Shown: positions 48,623 to 60,854, counted from the stretch's first letter. The stretch is DNA of 64,000 bases from Glandiceps talaboti (GCF_964340395.1 NC_135549.1:32446832-32510831); one strand, 5' to 3'. Translations and numbers: made by a program. Notes: generated by a model from the letters alone, not told the origin.

Positions 48623-49572
48623 CGCTAAAGTCATGTAGTTTAGCTGTGTTTATCTAGTTTAGCTCTCGTAGGTAATACATAGAGTTTAGCTACATACCTT
48701 AGCATGTTAGGGAAAGACAGTTCCGCACCTAACTCGGAAAATGGACAAGCTACTAGTTACGAAATTTCTCGTGTTTGATCAACGAACCAGGCAAAATGTA
48801 ACGTAATTCTTTGAATACTGTTATTCCGAAATTCAAACGATACATTTGTAGCGGGAAATCTGCTGGGAAAACAGGACCGCTATCGATAGCATCGTGGATC
48901 TGCCTCCGGACAGATTAACATCATAATCTTGAACTTGACTGTGGCCATGCCTGTGATTACTAATTATGAGATGACGTCAATATTCTATGCTTCCCGCCAT
49001 TTGCAATGTGATCTTGTGTATCACATTCCAGTCGAACTACCTTCATTTTCCGTGTTTCTACGATATTACAAATTGTAATATACAAAATGACAATTAGAAT
49101 AACTGAAGACTCGTTTTATCCACTGCTACGTGATATTTTTATTGCATGGCAAGTTGTGAAATGTTCTGCAAGTCAAATTGTACGTCATATAACGAAAATC
49201 AGCATTTTTACCATTTACATTTTCAAGCCTCCAACCTTCTGAAATTTTCTTAGGTATTTTCTTAGGTATTGTTCTTAAAAAGTATGTCTGGGAATGTTTA
49301 ATTTCGCTCTATTACGTGTGAAATTGGTGATTAAGTGAGAACAAGACCATTTGATATCCGGGGGGGGGGGGGGAATTTCGGGGGAAAGAAAGATGCCAAA
49401 TGGAGTTGCTTGAAAAAAAAATCCGAATATGAGTGGGTGATGGAAAAAAAAGATTGACCACTGCTGCTAGAAAAAAATGTCTTGGCAGGGAAATGATGCA
49501 CATGTTTGAGTATACTGTTCAACCTGCTCGTACCTCTCCAACCAGGACACTTGTCAAATCATGACAAACATT
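48623..49572. other. Intergenic, no supported gene
   Basis: Unique-looking sequence with a poly-G run at about 49361. The Pro/Phe-rich frames around the run are composition artefacts. Confidence 0.5.
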
Positions 49573-49992
49573 TTCAAACACATGTCAGGGACCAGTCAGT
49601 TTCGTTAGCCTGTGGTACATATATATATTTGTTCTTGTCCCTGTTTCTTTCATAAATTGTTTAAATATTACTTCATGTAAGGGTTCAAACATAACTATAC
49701 ATAAAATTACACATATACATGTATTACCTAGCTACCACAAGGGTTACAGAACATGCCATGTATGTGTTTGGCTGTTTCACAATCAGTGCTTCACTTATCT
49801 TGCACTTTGGGGCAAAAGTGAACTTGAAGGTTTTGTTATCGTAATCTTCATACTATTAGATAGTTTATAAAAGAACTTAATCTAAATTGTTCTAGTCTCT
49901 TCAGTATGAATTTGTCCTATTTCGGACACTACATGTATCGACACCACAACTCAAATTCAAGTTTCTATTGTACACTAGGTATGACCTCCTAA
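49573..49992. repeat. Left-end fragment of TIR family C, duplicated
   Basis: Begins agggaccagtcagtttcgtt. The following 350 bp (tttgttcttgtccctgtttc, ttacctagctaccaca) repeat inside the next element at about 50165-50510. Confidence 0.6.
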
Positions 49993-52363
49993 GGGATCGG
50001 TCAGTTTCTTCGGCCTGGGGGGGGGGGGGGTCCGGTGGATTGGTAGGGGGTCACCCTGTTTTTGAAATTGGCAGTAGGGGGGTCATGCTGTTTTCAAAAT
50101 TGTGATGGAAGAAAAAAAATCCTTTCTACAATGGCATATAGCCTTGTCTGAAATGTGGTAAATGTCAATATTTGTTCTTGTCCCTGTTTCTTACATGAAT
50201 TCTTTAATATTACTTATTAGTTCAAACATAATTATACATATACATATACATATACATGTATTACCTAGCTACCACACTAGTTACAGAACATGTCATGTAA
50301 ATGCTTGGCTTTTTCACAATCAATGCTTCACTTATATTGCAGTTTGGGGCAAAAGTGAACTTGAAGGTTTCGTAATGGCAATTTTCATACTGTTAGATAG
50401 TTTATAAAAGAACTTAATCTAAATTGTTCTACTCATCAAGTTATTGACACTACAAATCACCACATCTCATCAGATTCCAGTTTCTATTATACACTAGGTA
50501 TGACCACCTAAAGTTCTCTAACATACCGGTGACTTTATTATACATATATTAATGCCCCTATACTAATGTTACATGTCTATTTTATGTGATATAGGAAACT
50601 CATTTAAAACGTACATTTACGTTAGCTTTTCGAAGCTTGGAAATATTACCTCAAAGGTTATGAATAACCTAAACATTGCCTTAATATCTCAAGCAAAATA
50701 CTCCAGATCTGCCAGGGGGAAAATCCCAAGGACTTCCTCACCCCCAGAGGTCACTCATGCATTCAACCAACAATCAGATGCACCAACAACCTTTTTACTG
50801 TCATAATGGTATTAAACTTTTCTTAAATATTTTCACCCTATTCTAATTTGAGATGATATTGTCTTTTCAAGATGTGAAATGTTTGCCAAGATAGTCTAAC
50901 ATTGCCTTAATCTCCAAATCTCCCCTACCAATGATACTACCATTAGATGTGCTGACCTTTACTAGATGTATATAATGATGCCATTTAACTTTTTAAGAAC
51001 ATATTTCAACCCTTAGTGTAAGTTATAAAGAATAGTTTCTGATACTTGTTGTCTTGTAAAGCATGGATTAAGTTATTGCTTGAGAGGGTCTAAATAGCGT
51101 AAATATTGGCTATAAGAGTAAAAATCCTCCAGGGCTTCTAGAGGGAGACCCCCTCAGACCCCCCGCATGAGGTGGACATATCCCAGTCTCAAGCTCTTCC
51201 CCTCTTACTGTCAAGATGCTATCAAAGTATATTTCAAAAGTATTTCAACCCTATGTAGTTGTTTTTTACATGTTGGTGTTGTCTTGTAAGGCTTGGAAAT
51301 TATTGTCTGAAAGGGTCTGAATAGTCTCAAAATTGACTTTTCAGAGTTAAAAACCTCCTGGGCTTCTAGGGGGAGACCCCTAGGACCCCCCCCCCCCATG
51401 ACAGCTGTACATATTCCCTTCTCAAGCTTTCCCCCTACCTTTCACTGTCAAGATGCTATTAAACTCCTTTTCAAATATATTTACCCTGTGTAGTCAATAA
51501 TTATAGTTATGATAGTGCTAACCCGGGGTCTTATAAAGTAGATGCAAGACGGTCAAGCAGTCCACACTGAGTCACGATCAAAAAATACCTGTCACTCATG
51601 CAAATATCATATATGGGGGGGGGGGGGTGTCATCATGTTTTAGAATTAAGTGATAGGGGGGTCAGCCTGTTTTGGGTTTTACAGATAGGGGGGTCAGTGA
51701 CTTTTTGTCGGCCCGATTTAAGACCAATTGTATGTGTGTTACTCTTGCTCAAACTAAGATTCGTCGTATTCCTTCAATATACTTGAATGGAGTTAGACTA
51801 GGGGTTGTTGCTAAGAAAAAACATCTGGGTTTCTTGTTGACTAATAACTTTCGAGACGATGATGACATTGAACGGCAGATCAGATCTTTTTATATATCTG
51901 CTAATATGCTTATGAGAAAATTCTCAAAATGTACCTTTAATGTGAAGTGTATTTTGTTTAAAGCATACTGCTACCAGTTGTATGGAGGGCCACTATGGCT
52001 CAATCATACGTAAAGGATAATGAGAAAATTGAAAGTTGCATATAACAATGCTGCACGCCTATTGTTAGGTTATGATAAACGAAGTCGTGCAAGCTCTATG
52101 TTCACATCGAATAGGATGTATACGTTTGATGCCCTGATGAGAAAGCAAGTGTTTAGTTTGAGAAGACGACTTTCAGTAAGTTGTAACAGCATAATTAGAT
52201 GTACATGTGATTTACTGTATTTCAGATCCCATATGGTGGAATTATGGGACAAGTTACTTTTTGTTTAATTTATGTTAAGATTCTTATATTTAAGAACATC
52301 AGTCATGTAGCTTTTCTGTAACATATATTTATATGGACGTTGTTGTCCGAATTAAAGTCTATA

Positions 52364-52400
<37 letters not shown>

Positions 52401-52918
52401 TTACTATTGTTAGCTTTTCGATGCTTGGCAATATATATCTCAGAGGCTATAGGGGGACCCCTTGGACTCCATCACCCCAGAGGCCACTCATTCGTTAAAC
52501 CAACAATAAGATTCACCAAAATTGGTAAAAAAAATTCAAAAGCTTCTAGGGAGACCCCATAAGAGGTAGACATGTCCAAGCCTCAAATCAAAGTTCTTTC
52601 CTCCACCTCTTACTGTCAAGATGCTATGAAACTTTATTTCAAAAATGTTTCAACCTCACGTAGTTGCTTTTTACATGTTAGAGCTGTCTTGTAAAGTTTG
52701 TAAATTGTTGTCTGAAAGTGTCTGTGAATAGCCTAAACATTGCCTTTAGAAGTAAAAATCCTCCAGGGCTTCTAGGGGGAGACCCCCTCCCCCATTCACA
52801 CAAGAGGTGGACATATCCCAGTCTCAAAGCTCTTCCCCCTACAGCTTACTGTCAGATGCTATGAAACTTTATTCATGGGGGTCAGTGACTTTTTGTCGGC
52901 CCCAAGCTGGAGAAACTG
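49993..52918. mobile_element. TIR family C DNA element, about 2.9 kb, carrying a nested LINE
   Basis: Left end gggatcggtcagtttcttcg, right end ggagaaactgaccggtctat, in inverted orientation. The interior has several near-identical blocks (tcttgtaaagcttggaaatt, gcttctagggggagacccc) and poly-G runs. A second, inverted partial copy is at 56.1-56.7 kb. No transposase frame recognised. The LINE at 51.7-52.4 kb interrupts it. Confidence 0.6.
51700..52405 (+). mobile_element. LINE 3' fragment, same family as the 16.6-18.3-kb copy
   Basis: Reads the post-catalytic part of a reverse transcriptase: IYLNGVRLGVVAKKKHLGFL, DDDDIERQIRSFYISANMLM and LKVAYNNAARLLLGYDKRSR, to ALMRKQVFSLRRRL, with one stop between blocks. 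It ends in gtccgaattaaagtc and a (TAA)n tail at 52365-52405. Severely 5'-truncated. Confidence 0.8.
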
Positions 52919-53590
52919 ACCGGTCTATCTGAATGTTTGAGTTTCCAATTTGTATATTCAGTGTGTCATCATACCATGGCATAAAAACTGTCAATGACGT
53001 TTATTTAATTGAAAATAAAAAACATGTATGAAATATGTAGTTTTCTAAATATAATCTGTGTGTGTGATAGAACAGCATCTTTTTACTCTCTGTATTACCA
53101 TGTGCGAAAACCAAACAGAAAATTGTGGCAACAAATGTAGGTGTTCAACATTGACGTAAAAAAATCCAGATATCTCAAAGAAACAAAGAAAAAAAAAGTT
53201 GCCAGCATAGGCGGAGAAAAAAAATAATTCTCAGGCAAGCAAAAAATAATGACTCTCCACCAATCTTCCAAGCCCCCCCCCCCCCAGGATATCGAATGGT
53301 CTACCCCTAGAGCGTCCCATTCTAATTTGTCAACTTTCGAGGCATATTGTAAAAGAACGAGAGATGACAGAAAAAAAGCGAGACACTTTTGTCATGTGGA
53401 AAGTGAACATTCCAAAACATTAAGAATTGGAAAATCGATCTCTTCCGTGTTGGCGCCTTGAACACCTTAAACAAAATCTCACTTTCTGTCAGAGAGATTA
53501 GAAAACACCATAGCATTAAAGAGAAGAGAAAACCCTTTCAGAAAATGTATGGGTTGATGGTGTAAACTTTATTTATTGTTGGGAAACCAC
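52919..53590. other. Intergenic, no supported gene
   Basis: AT-rich with poly-A and a poly-C run at about 53273. Nothing recognised. Confidence 0.45.
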
Positions 53591-53596
53591 CTTAAG

Positions 53597-54470
53597 GGAG
53601 CCTTCAGTATTTACAAAGGTGGGGAGGGGGTCACATTTTACAAACCTGTTCTTGGGGGAGAGTCATATTTTGCATTGCAATATTTGGGGAGGGTCACATT
53701 TTACAATCCGTAGTTTTGTGACCAAATTGTAGATTCAATTACTGTCAATTTGTTTTGTGTGTTTGGAGATGTAAAAGTGAGATGAGCACTCAACATTTAT
53801 TTTATGAATACTTTACAAGCCAAAATACAAAAATAAAAATACATATATTGTAAGAAAATTGTTTAATAAAACGATGCATTCTGTTGAGTGTACCATCTCA
53901 CCTTATCATTCACACTGTCCGTGAATGTTGGTTAAAATATGATGATGATGGTAGCAGTGATGATGATGATTTAGTTTTGAATGTCATAGAGAACACGCAC
54001 AGTGATACATGTACTAACTCAAGTAGTAACAATGAGTCAGATTAGAGTGGCACTGATAATGGCAATACTGAAGGTGAAGGTGATGATGATGACAATGATA
54101 TCAGGTAACTTTTACAAGTGACCAGATCAGGCAGAGTATATGCACAACATGGAACACATGTTTTAGATACTAACTAGATTGTGTATGATTATAAGAGAAA
54201 GATCACTAGCCAGTCTTTTACTGTTTGTCACTTTATATGTACAAATATTGCTTTCTAATACAGAGTCAAAATTAATTAATTTGTATGTATACATATCACG
54301 GGAATATTGATTAACTTTCAGTATATACAATTGTCATGGGGAGGGTCATGTTTGACAAAATGAGACAAATGGGAGGGTCACTTTTTACAAATGGAGAATG
54401 GGGGAGGGCCATGTTTTTCTTAACAGACCATGTGTGATTTCCTCTGCCCCCTGTATATACTGAAGAGTCA
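53597..54470. mobile_element. TIR-type element, about 0.87 kb
   Basis: Left end ccttcagtatttacaaaggt and right end tgtatatactgaagagtc are inverted copies. Both flanks carry gggggagggtcacattttac-type text. The interior includes an Asp/Ser-rich relic (gatgatgatggtagcagtga) with no identified family. Confidence 0.5.
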
Positions 54471-54522
54471 CATACATTTCTTACTTGTCTGTAGAAGAGA
54501 GAAGGTGGAATACTTGGAAAAA

Positions 54523-54704
54523 CAGCTGTTCTTTTGTTTATGGAATGAACATATATTTGTTAACAGCAGCTGTTCTCTTGTTTATGTATAAAAATAATGA
54601 ACATAATATTTGTTACCAGCTGTTCTTTTGTTTATGTAATGAACATATATTTGTTACCAGCTGTACTCTTGTTTATGTAATGAACATATATTTGTTAACA
54701 TTTG
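54523..54704 (-). repeat. 41-bp minisatellite in the GNS 3' UTR, about 4 copies
   Basis: Unit gaacatatatttgttaccag plus ctgttcttttgtttatgtaat. It directly adjoins the GNS stop codon, so it should be transcribed. Confidence 0.85.
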
Positions 54705-54893
54705 CTAAACATTGTCTGGGTGTGCTATCCATTTTGGAGGAATGGGTCCAACATAACGACAAGATGCACCTTGACATAAACTCAACATTTGAAGTCTCTG
54801 GTCTTGTTGTTCTATGATATACGGATCAACTTGGTGTACGATGTTTGTTAGTTGATCTGGGTCTTTGTTCAAGTCATACAGTTCCACAAAACT
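54705..54893 (-). CDS. GNS: GNS terminal exon
   Basis: After acceptor atcttatag on the minus strand. Encodes [20 protein letters not shown] and the Cys pair LCQGASC. Ends TAG about 35 residues after the DPDQ block, shorter than the basic tail of vertebrate GNS. Confidence 0.88.
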   Translation of the reverse strand, partial: SFVELYDLNKDPDQLTNIVHQVDPYIIEQQDQRLQMLSLCQGASCRYVGPIPPKWIAHPDNV

Positions 54894-57582
54894 CTATAAG
54901 ATATAAGAAAGTTAAAACATGTTTTATCAAACAAAATAGATGTTATGTGTGCTTGACCCAAATCAAGTAGTAAGTATATTAACTAACAGCATGTTTTGCA
55001 GAGTTAGCAAATCTATCCATGCTACTATAATCATTACGTAACCCTTTACTTCATGGCATCATCGGTCTTTCCAGAGGCCATTCAACCACATTTGATTCAG
55101 TCACAAAACAAACTTAAGTGCATATGTCTCACATAGTACCTTTGCACCAGGTTTGGTTGAAATCAGTTGGTGTATACATCCCAGAGATATAAGAGTGGAC
55201 ACACAGACAGACGGAGAGATGGATGGATGAACACATGCATGCAAGGACAAACAGAACCAATGTAATAGCCCCCCCCCCTCCCCCACCCAAGCTTAGATAG
55301 TACACTCACCTCATCATCATTGAATTCACAATACATCATGCTAGTTGTTGAATTTATTGTTCTTGAACAGGAGTATGTGTTGTTCTTTGCATCCTCACAT
55401 GAACAGTCGATGGGTGAGCATCCCTGTCAAGAAAAATATACTTTTTTAGTTGGGACTATCCATTTACAATGTACAATATGAACTGTGATTGGTTGTGACT
55501 ACATCTATAAAGTGAACTGTGATTGGGTGGTGACTACATATATAAAGTGTACTGTGATTGGTTGTGACTACATCTATAAAGTGAACTGTGATTGGGTGGT
55601 GACTACATATATAAAGTGTACTGTGATTGGTTGTGACTACATATATAAAGTGTACTGTGATTGGTGGTGACTACATATATAAAGTGTACTGTGATTGGTT
55701 GTGACTACACATATAAAGTGTACTGTGATCGGTTGTGACTACATATATAAAGTGTACTGTGATTGGTTGCGACTATTGTACTGTGATTGGTTGTGACTAC
55801 ATATATAAAGTGTACCGTGATTGGTTGTGACCACACATATAAAGTATACTGTGATTGGTTGTGACTATATATATAAAGTGTACTATGATTGGTTGTGACT
55901 ACATTATACAAAGTGTACTGTGATTGGTTGTGACTACACATATAAAGTGTACTGTGATTGGTTGTGACTACATATATAAAGTGTACTGTGATTGGTTGCG
56001 ACTACATATATAAAGTGTAGTGTGATTGGTTGTGACTACACATATAAAGTGTACTGTGATTGGTTGTGACTACACATATTGAGAGTGAACTTTTCAAGAA
56101 TGTTGATTTTGGATGAAAAAAAGTGCAAAATGACATTATTGGTCAAATTTACCAAGTATTTACTACATAAGTAGGTTTTTTACTCTGAAAAGTCAATTTT
56201 GAGACTATTCAGACCCTTTCAGACAATAATTTCCAAGCTTTACAAGACAGCATCAACATGTAAAAAGCAACTACACAGGGTTGAAATACTTTTGAAATAT
56301 ACTTTGATAGCATCTTGACAGTAAGAGGGGAAGAACTTGAGACTGGGATATGTCCACCTCATGTGGGGGGGCCATGTGGTGTGGTAGCTAGGTAATACAT
56401 GTATATGTGTATATTTATAGTTATGCTTGAACTAATAAGTAATATTAAAGAATTCATGTAAGAAACAGGGAGAAGAACAAATATTGACATGTACCACATT
56501 TCAGACAAGGCTGATGATGCCATTGTAGAAAAAGGATTTTTTTCTTCCATCACAATCCAAAACACAATGACCCCCCCCCCCCCCTATCCACAATTCTGAA
56601 AACAGCATGACCCCCCTACTGCCAATTTCAAAAACAGAGTGACCCCCCTCCCAATCCACCGGACCTCCCCCCCCCCCCCCCCCAGGCCAAAGAAACTGAC
56701 CGGTCCCTTATATTGTATCGTTACAAAAGTTGACATACATATGAAGAATATAGTACAATATATATCCCTGTACCAAGTTTGAAGGGAATATTGGATCGTA
56801 TTATGACATAAATTGACATGCACATGTAACCTACCGGTAGATAGGGTATGTATTATAGAACATTGTCCTTATACCAACTTTGAATGAGATCTATTCAGGG
56901 ATGTCTGCGTAATGGGTTTGAACATGAACAATTTGTAACAAAATGGCTGTCTGGCAGCCATATTGAATTGTATCACAAAATAATTGACATGCATATGTAT
57001 GCCATATTGTGTTGCCCTTGTACCAAGTTTGATAGAAATCGGTCCAGTCTATGATGTTCAAGTAATGGTTCTGGACATGAAAAATTCGTAAAAAATGTGG
57101 CTGCCTGGAGGCCATATTGAATCGTATCATGACATAAATTGACAGGCATATATGTATAAATGTAATAGAACACTGTCCTTATGTCAACTGTGAATGAGAT
57201 CTGTTCAGGCATATCTGCCGTCTGGCAGCCATATTGGATTGTATCATAAAATAAATTGATGTGCATATGTATGACTAAGTGTGTTTTCTTTGTATCAAGT
57301 TTGAAAGTACCTCATTTCCGAGAAATGGCTCCAAACACACAGACTGAAGCACGGATGCACAGAACCCAATTTTTAAGCCCCCCCCCCCCCCCCCCCCCAC
57401 ATTGTCCAGCAGGGACTAATGAATATTTGTGGCAGAAATGAATGTGACACTGTCAGTATACTCACAGCAAGATTGATGGTGTTATTGCAATCTGGTTGAC
57501 CCAGTGGATAATACATGCCTTCATGTTCAATCAGGAAGTCTTCTCGCCATGCAGAACTCATCAAGGTTGTCTTGTTAGGGTG
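54705..57582 (-). CDS. GNS: N-acetylglucosamine-6-sulfatase, last three exons (gene continues beyond window)
   Basis: Lysosomal sulfatase that removes 6-sulfate from N-acetylglucosamine in heparan and keratan sulfate. Minus-strand exons 57582-57466, 55423-55310 and 54893-54705 join in phase 0 to 139 residues and a stop. The match to the animal GNS C-terminus is position by position: [36 protein letters not shown] and [15 protein letters not shown], then [13 protein letters not shown]. The DLxxDPxQLTNI block separates it from arylsulfatases. The catalytic FGly domain lies upstream, outside the window. The gene is convergent with Shisa and its introns are filled with minisatellites. Confidence 0.88.
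55040..55295. repeat. Interspersed repeat (family B type)
   Basis: Contains ccaggtttggttgaaatcag and tccagagatat-like text followed by gacagacgg and gatggatg, the same order as at 57.9-58.3 kb. Confidence 0.5.
55310..55423 (-). CDS. GNS: GNS penultimate exon
   Basis: Minus-strand acceptor cttgacag, donor gatgag|gtgagt, 38 codons, phase 0 to 0. Encodes [20 protein letters not shown] and the YCEFNDDE end. The Cys-rich block is diagnostic for GNS. Confidence 0.9.
55475..56085. repeat. 34-bp minisatellite, about 18 copies
   Basis: Unit gtactgtgattggttgtgac plus tacatatataaagt, in a GNS intron. Every unit holds ATTGG (CCAAT on the other strand), and most hold ATATATAAAG. Confidence 0.93.
56115..56705 (-). 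mobile_element. Inverted partial copy of TIR family C
   Basis: Reverse complement of parts of the 50-52.9-kb element (tttcagacaataatttccaa, agcatcttgacagtaagagg). Ends aaagaaactgaccggtccct. Confidence 0.7.
56706..57465. repeat. Family B-type interspersed repeats in GNS intron
   Basis: Four or so diverged blocks with ccaagtttgatagaaatc, gcagccatattgaattgta and acataaattgacatgcatat, then a poly-C run at about 57380. Confidence 0.5.
57466..57582 (-). CDS. GNS: GNS antepenultimate exon
   Basis: Minus-strand acceptor tttctcaacag, donor aatcttgct|gtgagt, 39 codons, phase 0 to 0. Encodes [14 protein letters not shown], aligning to the W-R-x-D-x-L-x-E segment of GNS, and two Asn glycosylation motifs (NKT, NNT). 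Confidence 0.85.
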
Positions 57583-58500
57583 CTGTTGAGAAAAACACAA
57601 GGAACTCATCAGAGAACTGTACAATATAGAAAATTTACACAGGGAACTCATTCAGGTTTTCATCAGTGAACTAGCCAGTACAGAAAACAGTGTTTTGTAG
57701 AGTATTGAGAACCCAGTATTAAAAGAATCCCATCATTTATAACCATGATGAAGGCACTTGAATAGGGTCTCTATCTGTTAAGCGTCAAGACTTATCGGCC
57801 AAAATGTGAATATTTATGACAAATATGGCTGCCATTTTGCCTTTATCGAGGGGTTGTTTAACAAAGTGATGTGTATATGCACACTATAGCATCTGACAAT
57901 TGTACAAGGTTTGGTTGAAATCAGTCCATGCATATCAGAGATATACATACACACTTTGACAATAGTACGGCTATTTGACCTTGCAGATGGAGGTCAAGGT
58001 CAAAAGTCAATATGCCATTAAAAAGCTCATGATTGATTACATGGGTGAAGACACTTGAATGACGTCTCTATGTATATCTGTTAAACTTCAAGAGTCATTG
58101 GGCAAAGTGTGATTATTTACAACAAATATGGCCGCCATTTCGCTGTTGTCGTGAGAGTTGTAAAACCAAGTGACATGCATATGCCGTCTATAACATCTGA
58201 TGTTTGTAACAGGTTTGTTTGAAACTGGCACATGCATATTGGAGATACAGGTGGATATGGATGGATGGACAGAAGGACGGACGGATGGACAGACGATTAG
58301 GGCCCAATGTAGTAGCCCCCATCAGGCTTTGCCCTTTGGGGGCTAAATATCTACACCACTGGTTAGAACACTCCAACATGCGAACATCAAAAGCTATAAT
58401 TAGCTTGCACAAAAACATAAAGAAAATCCATATGTTCTACTTTTGAATTCGTGATGGTTCATATTCATGAAGTGAAAACAAAATTATATATGTTATATAA
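57583..58500. repeat. GNS intron with family B-type repeats
   Basis: Two related blocks (57.76-58.0 and 58.0-58.35 kb) with caaatatggccgccatttcg-type text, caaggtttggttgaaatcag and aggtcaaggtcaaaagtcaa. No exon found. Confidence 0.5.
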
Positions 58501-58504
58501 ATAT

Positions 58505-58725
58505 GATAGACCCTAGTTAAAATAGTTGATATATAAAATGTTGTACTTTGTAGCATTCTATGTTACCATAGCAACCCTGGTTAAAATAGTCTTATGTTGA
58601 TTCATACTTTGTAGCATTCTAGGGTTACCATAGCAACCAAAGTTAAAATAGTCTTATGTTGATTCATACTTTGTAGTATTCTATGGTTACCATAGCAACC
58701 GTAGTTAAAATAGTCCTGTGTTGAT
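58505..58725. repeat. 62-bp tandem repeat with perfect X-box (RFX-type) motifs
   Basis: Three copies of GTTACCATAGCAAC at 58562, 58624 and 58686, exactly 62 bp apart, each within attctatggttaccatagca-like text. The motif fits GTNRCC-NN-RGYAAC. Confidence 0.85.
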
Positions 58726-59672
58726 TTCACTCTTTGTAGCATCCGTGTTAGGCAGCCCTAGTTAAAATAGTCCTGTGTTGATTTCACTCTTTGTAGCATC
58801 CGTGTTAGGCAGCCCTAGTTAAAATAGTACTGTGTTGATTTCACTCTTTGTAGCATCCGTGTTAGGCAGCCTAAAATAGTACTGTGTTGATTTCACTCTT
58901 TGTAGCATCTGTGTTAGGCAGCCCTAGTTAAAATAGTCCTGTGTTGATTTCACTCTTTGTAGCATCCGTGTTAGGCAGCCCTAGTTAAAATAGTCCTGTG
59001 TTGATTTCACTCTTTGTAGCATCCGTGTTAGGCAGCCCTAGTTAAAATAGTCCTGTGTTGATTTCACTCTTTGTAGCATCCGTGTTAGGCAGCCCTAGTT
59101 AAAATAGCACTGTGTTGATTTCACTCTTTGTAGCATCCGTGTTAGGCAGCCCTAGTTAAAATAGTCCTGTGTTGATTTCACTCTTTGTAGCATCCGTGTT
59201 AGGCAGCCTAAAATAGTCCTGTGTTGATTTCACTCTTTGTAGCATCCGTGTTAGGCAGCCCTAGTTAAAATAGTCCTGTGTTGATTTCACTCTTTGTAGC
59301 ATCCGTGTTAGGCAGCCCTAGTTAAAATAGCACTGTGTTGATTTCACTCTTTGTAGCATCCGTGTTAGGCAGCCCTAGTTAAAATAGTCCTGTGTTGATT
59401 TCACTCTTTGTAGCATCCGTGTTAGGCAGCCTAAAATAGTCCTGTGTTGATTTCACTCTTTGTAGCATCCGTGTTAGGCAGCCCTAGTTAAAATAGTCCT
59501 GTGTTGATTTCACTCTTTGTAGCATCCGTGTTAGGCAGCCCTAGTTAAAATAGTCCTGTGTTGATTTCACTCTTTGTAGCATCCGTGTTAGGCAGCCCTA
59601 GTTAAAATAGTCCTGTGTTGATTTCACTCTTTGTAGCATCCGTGTTAAGCAGCCCTAGTTAAAATAGTCTAA
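58726..59672. repeat. 57-bp minisatellite, about 17 copies
   Basis: Unit tagttaaaatagtcctgtgt plus tgatttcactctttgtagca and tccgtgttaggcagccc; three units lack the ccctagtt segment. It evolved next to, and shares its left part with, the 62-bp X-box repeat. Confidence 0.95.
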
Positions 59673-60240
59673 GACAGTTACTGATCTCTTGCCAATTATA
59701 AGATTAGGAGTGTTTTAATTTACATGTGGATAAGAGGAGAAGACTTAAGAATGGACAAGGCGTCTTTATTTAGTCAATAAAGAAAAGAGAGAATTACATA
59801 CAGCCTCAGACTTTTAATGGTCTGAGATACAGCTGACAGCAAATTAACCAGGGAAAGAAAAAATAGTTTTAAACTCAAAATTGAGTGAATTGATCAATAT
59901 TACACACAAAATAAGATATATTGCACCACAAAAATTGATCATGCAATCGATCAATCATTCAACTAAATAATGCTCAATCAATCAATAAATCAATCAATCG
60001 ATCTATTGATCGATCAGTCAATCAATTACATGCTTGCTGCCCCTGTGGTCAGATCAGTAGATGTTATACACTCACTGCATAATGTGTTGATTGGGCAAAT
60101 AGTCCTTGAGTTTGTTCTAGGATTAGCAATCTACCAATTAATGCAAAGTTAATAATCTCTGATAATACTGCCAATTGTAGGAAATTTGAAAAAAAACAGA
60201 GAGGAAAAAATAGTTATGATGGTAATATTCAAAACTTTAT
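59673..60240. other. No supported gene
   Basis: AT-rich sequence with a degenerate ATCA/GATC-rich stretch at 59940-60030. Confidence 0.45.
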
Positions 60241-60251
60241 TTGAAATATAG

Positions 60252-60590
60252 AGAAAATATGAAAATAATATTAGAAATTCGGGAAACTGTGAGAACAAAC
60301 TTAAGAATTTATCCTGTTCCCTGTGGTTAAATGAAATTTCATCACAGAGTAGGTGTACTAAAGAACAACCTCTGGTATGCCCTAGTTGTCATATAGGTTC
60401 AATTGGGCTTAATGTTGCATTTATTGCTAACCATCATAGTGTATCAGATATTTCTATCTCAGGAATTTGTAAGGTTTCTGGTGATGAGGATCGATTGAGG
60501 TTGAAGGAGGAGGAAATCATTTTTCATCTCAGAATGCTGGAACCCCAAGGAATTAATAGATTACTTACACCATTCCTTAATATCTAACTA
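60252..60590 (+). mobile_element. Relic of a Penelope-like element, GIY-YIG endonuclease C-terminus
   Basis: About 110 codons in one open frame with CPSCHIGSIGLNVAFIANHH, SVSDISISGICKVSGDEDRL and RLKEEEIIFHLRMLEPQGIN before a stop. The last block (E-E-x-I...L..LEP.GIN) is the usual end of the GIY-YIG domain in Penelope-like retroelements. The reverse transcriptase part is absent. The downstream text (gatgaagaatattgatgaaa) is of the type found after such ORFs. Recognition is by eye only. Confidence 0.5.
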
Positions 60591-60854
60591 TGTTTATTCT
60601 ATCTTTCAGGCATGTTCTATAGGGTTCTTTTCGGTGCGCGTGACTTTTAGATATTTCTTCGCCTATTTTACCATTTATGTGAACTTTCGTTTTATTTCAT
60701 GACATTTAGATATAGGCAGGTGATAACCTACTATACATCTTGCCATGATAACCTATGATGAAGAATATTGATGAAACATCATATCAGGATTGAATTTCTT
60801 TATCAGGATGGTTCTACGCATTGCTTTTGCACTCCTACATACCTACCTACCTAG

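Noticed and set aside
54000-54120. Asp/Ser-rich coding relic as part of a host gene
   Set aside because: It lies between inverted element ends and is broken; no splice sites or family identity.
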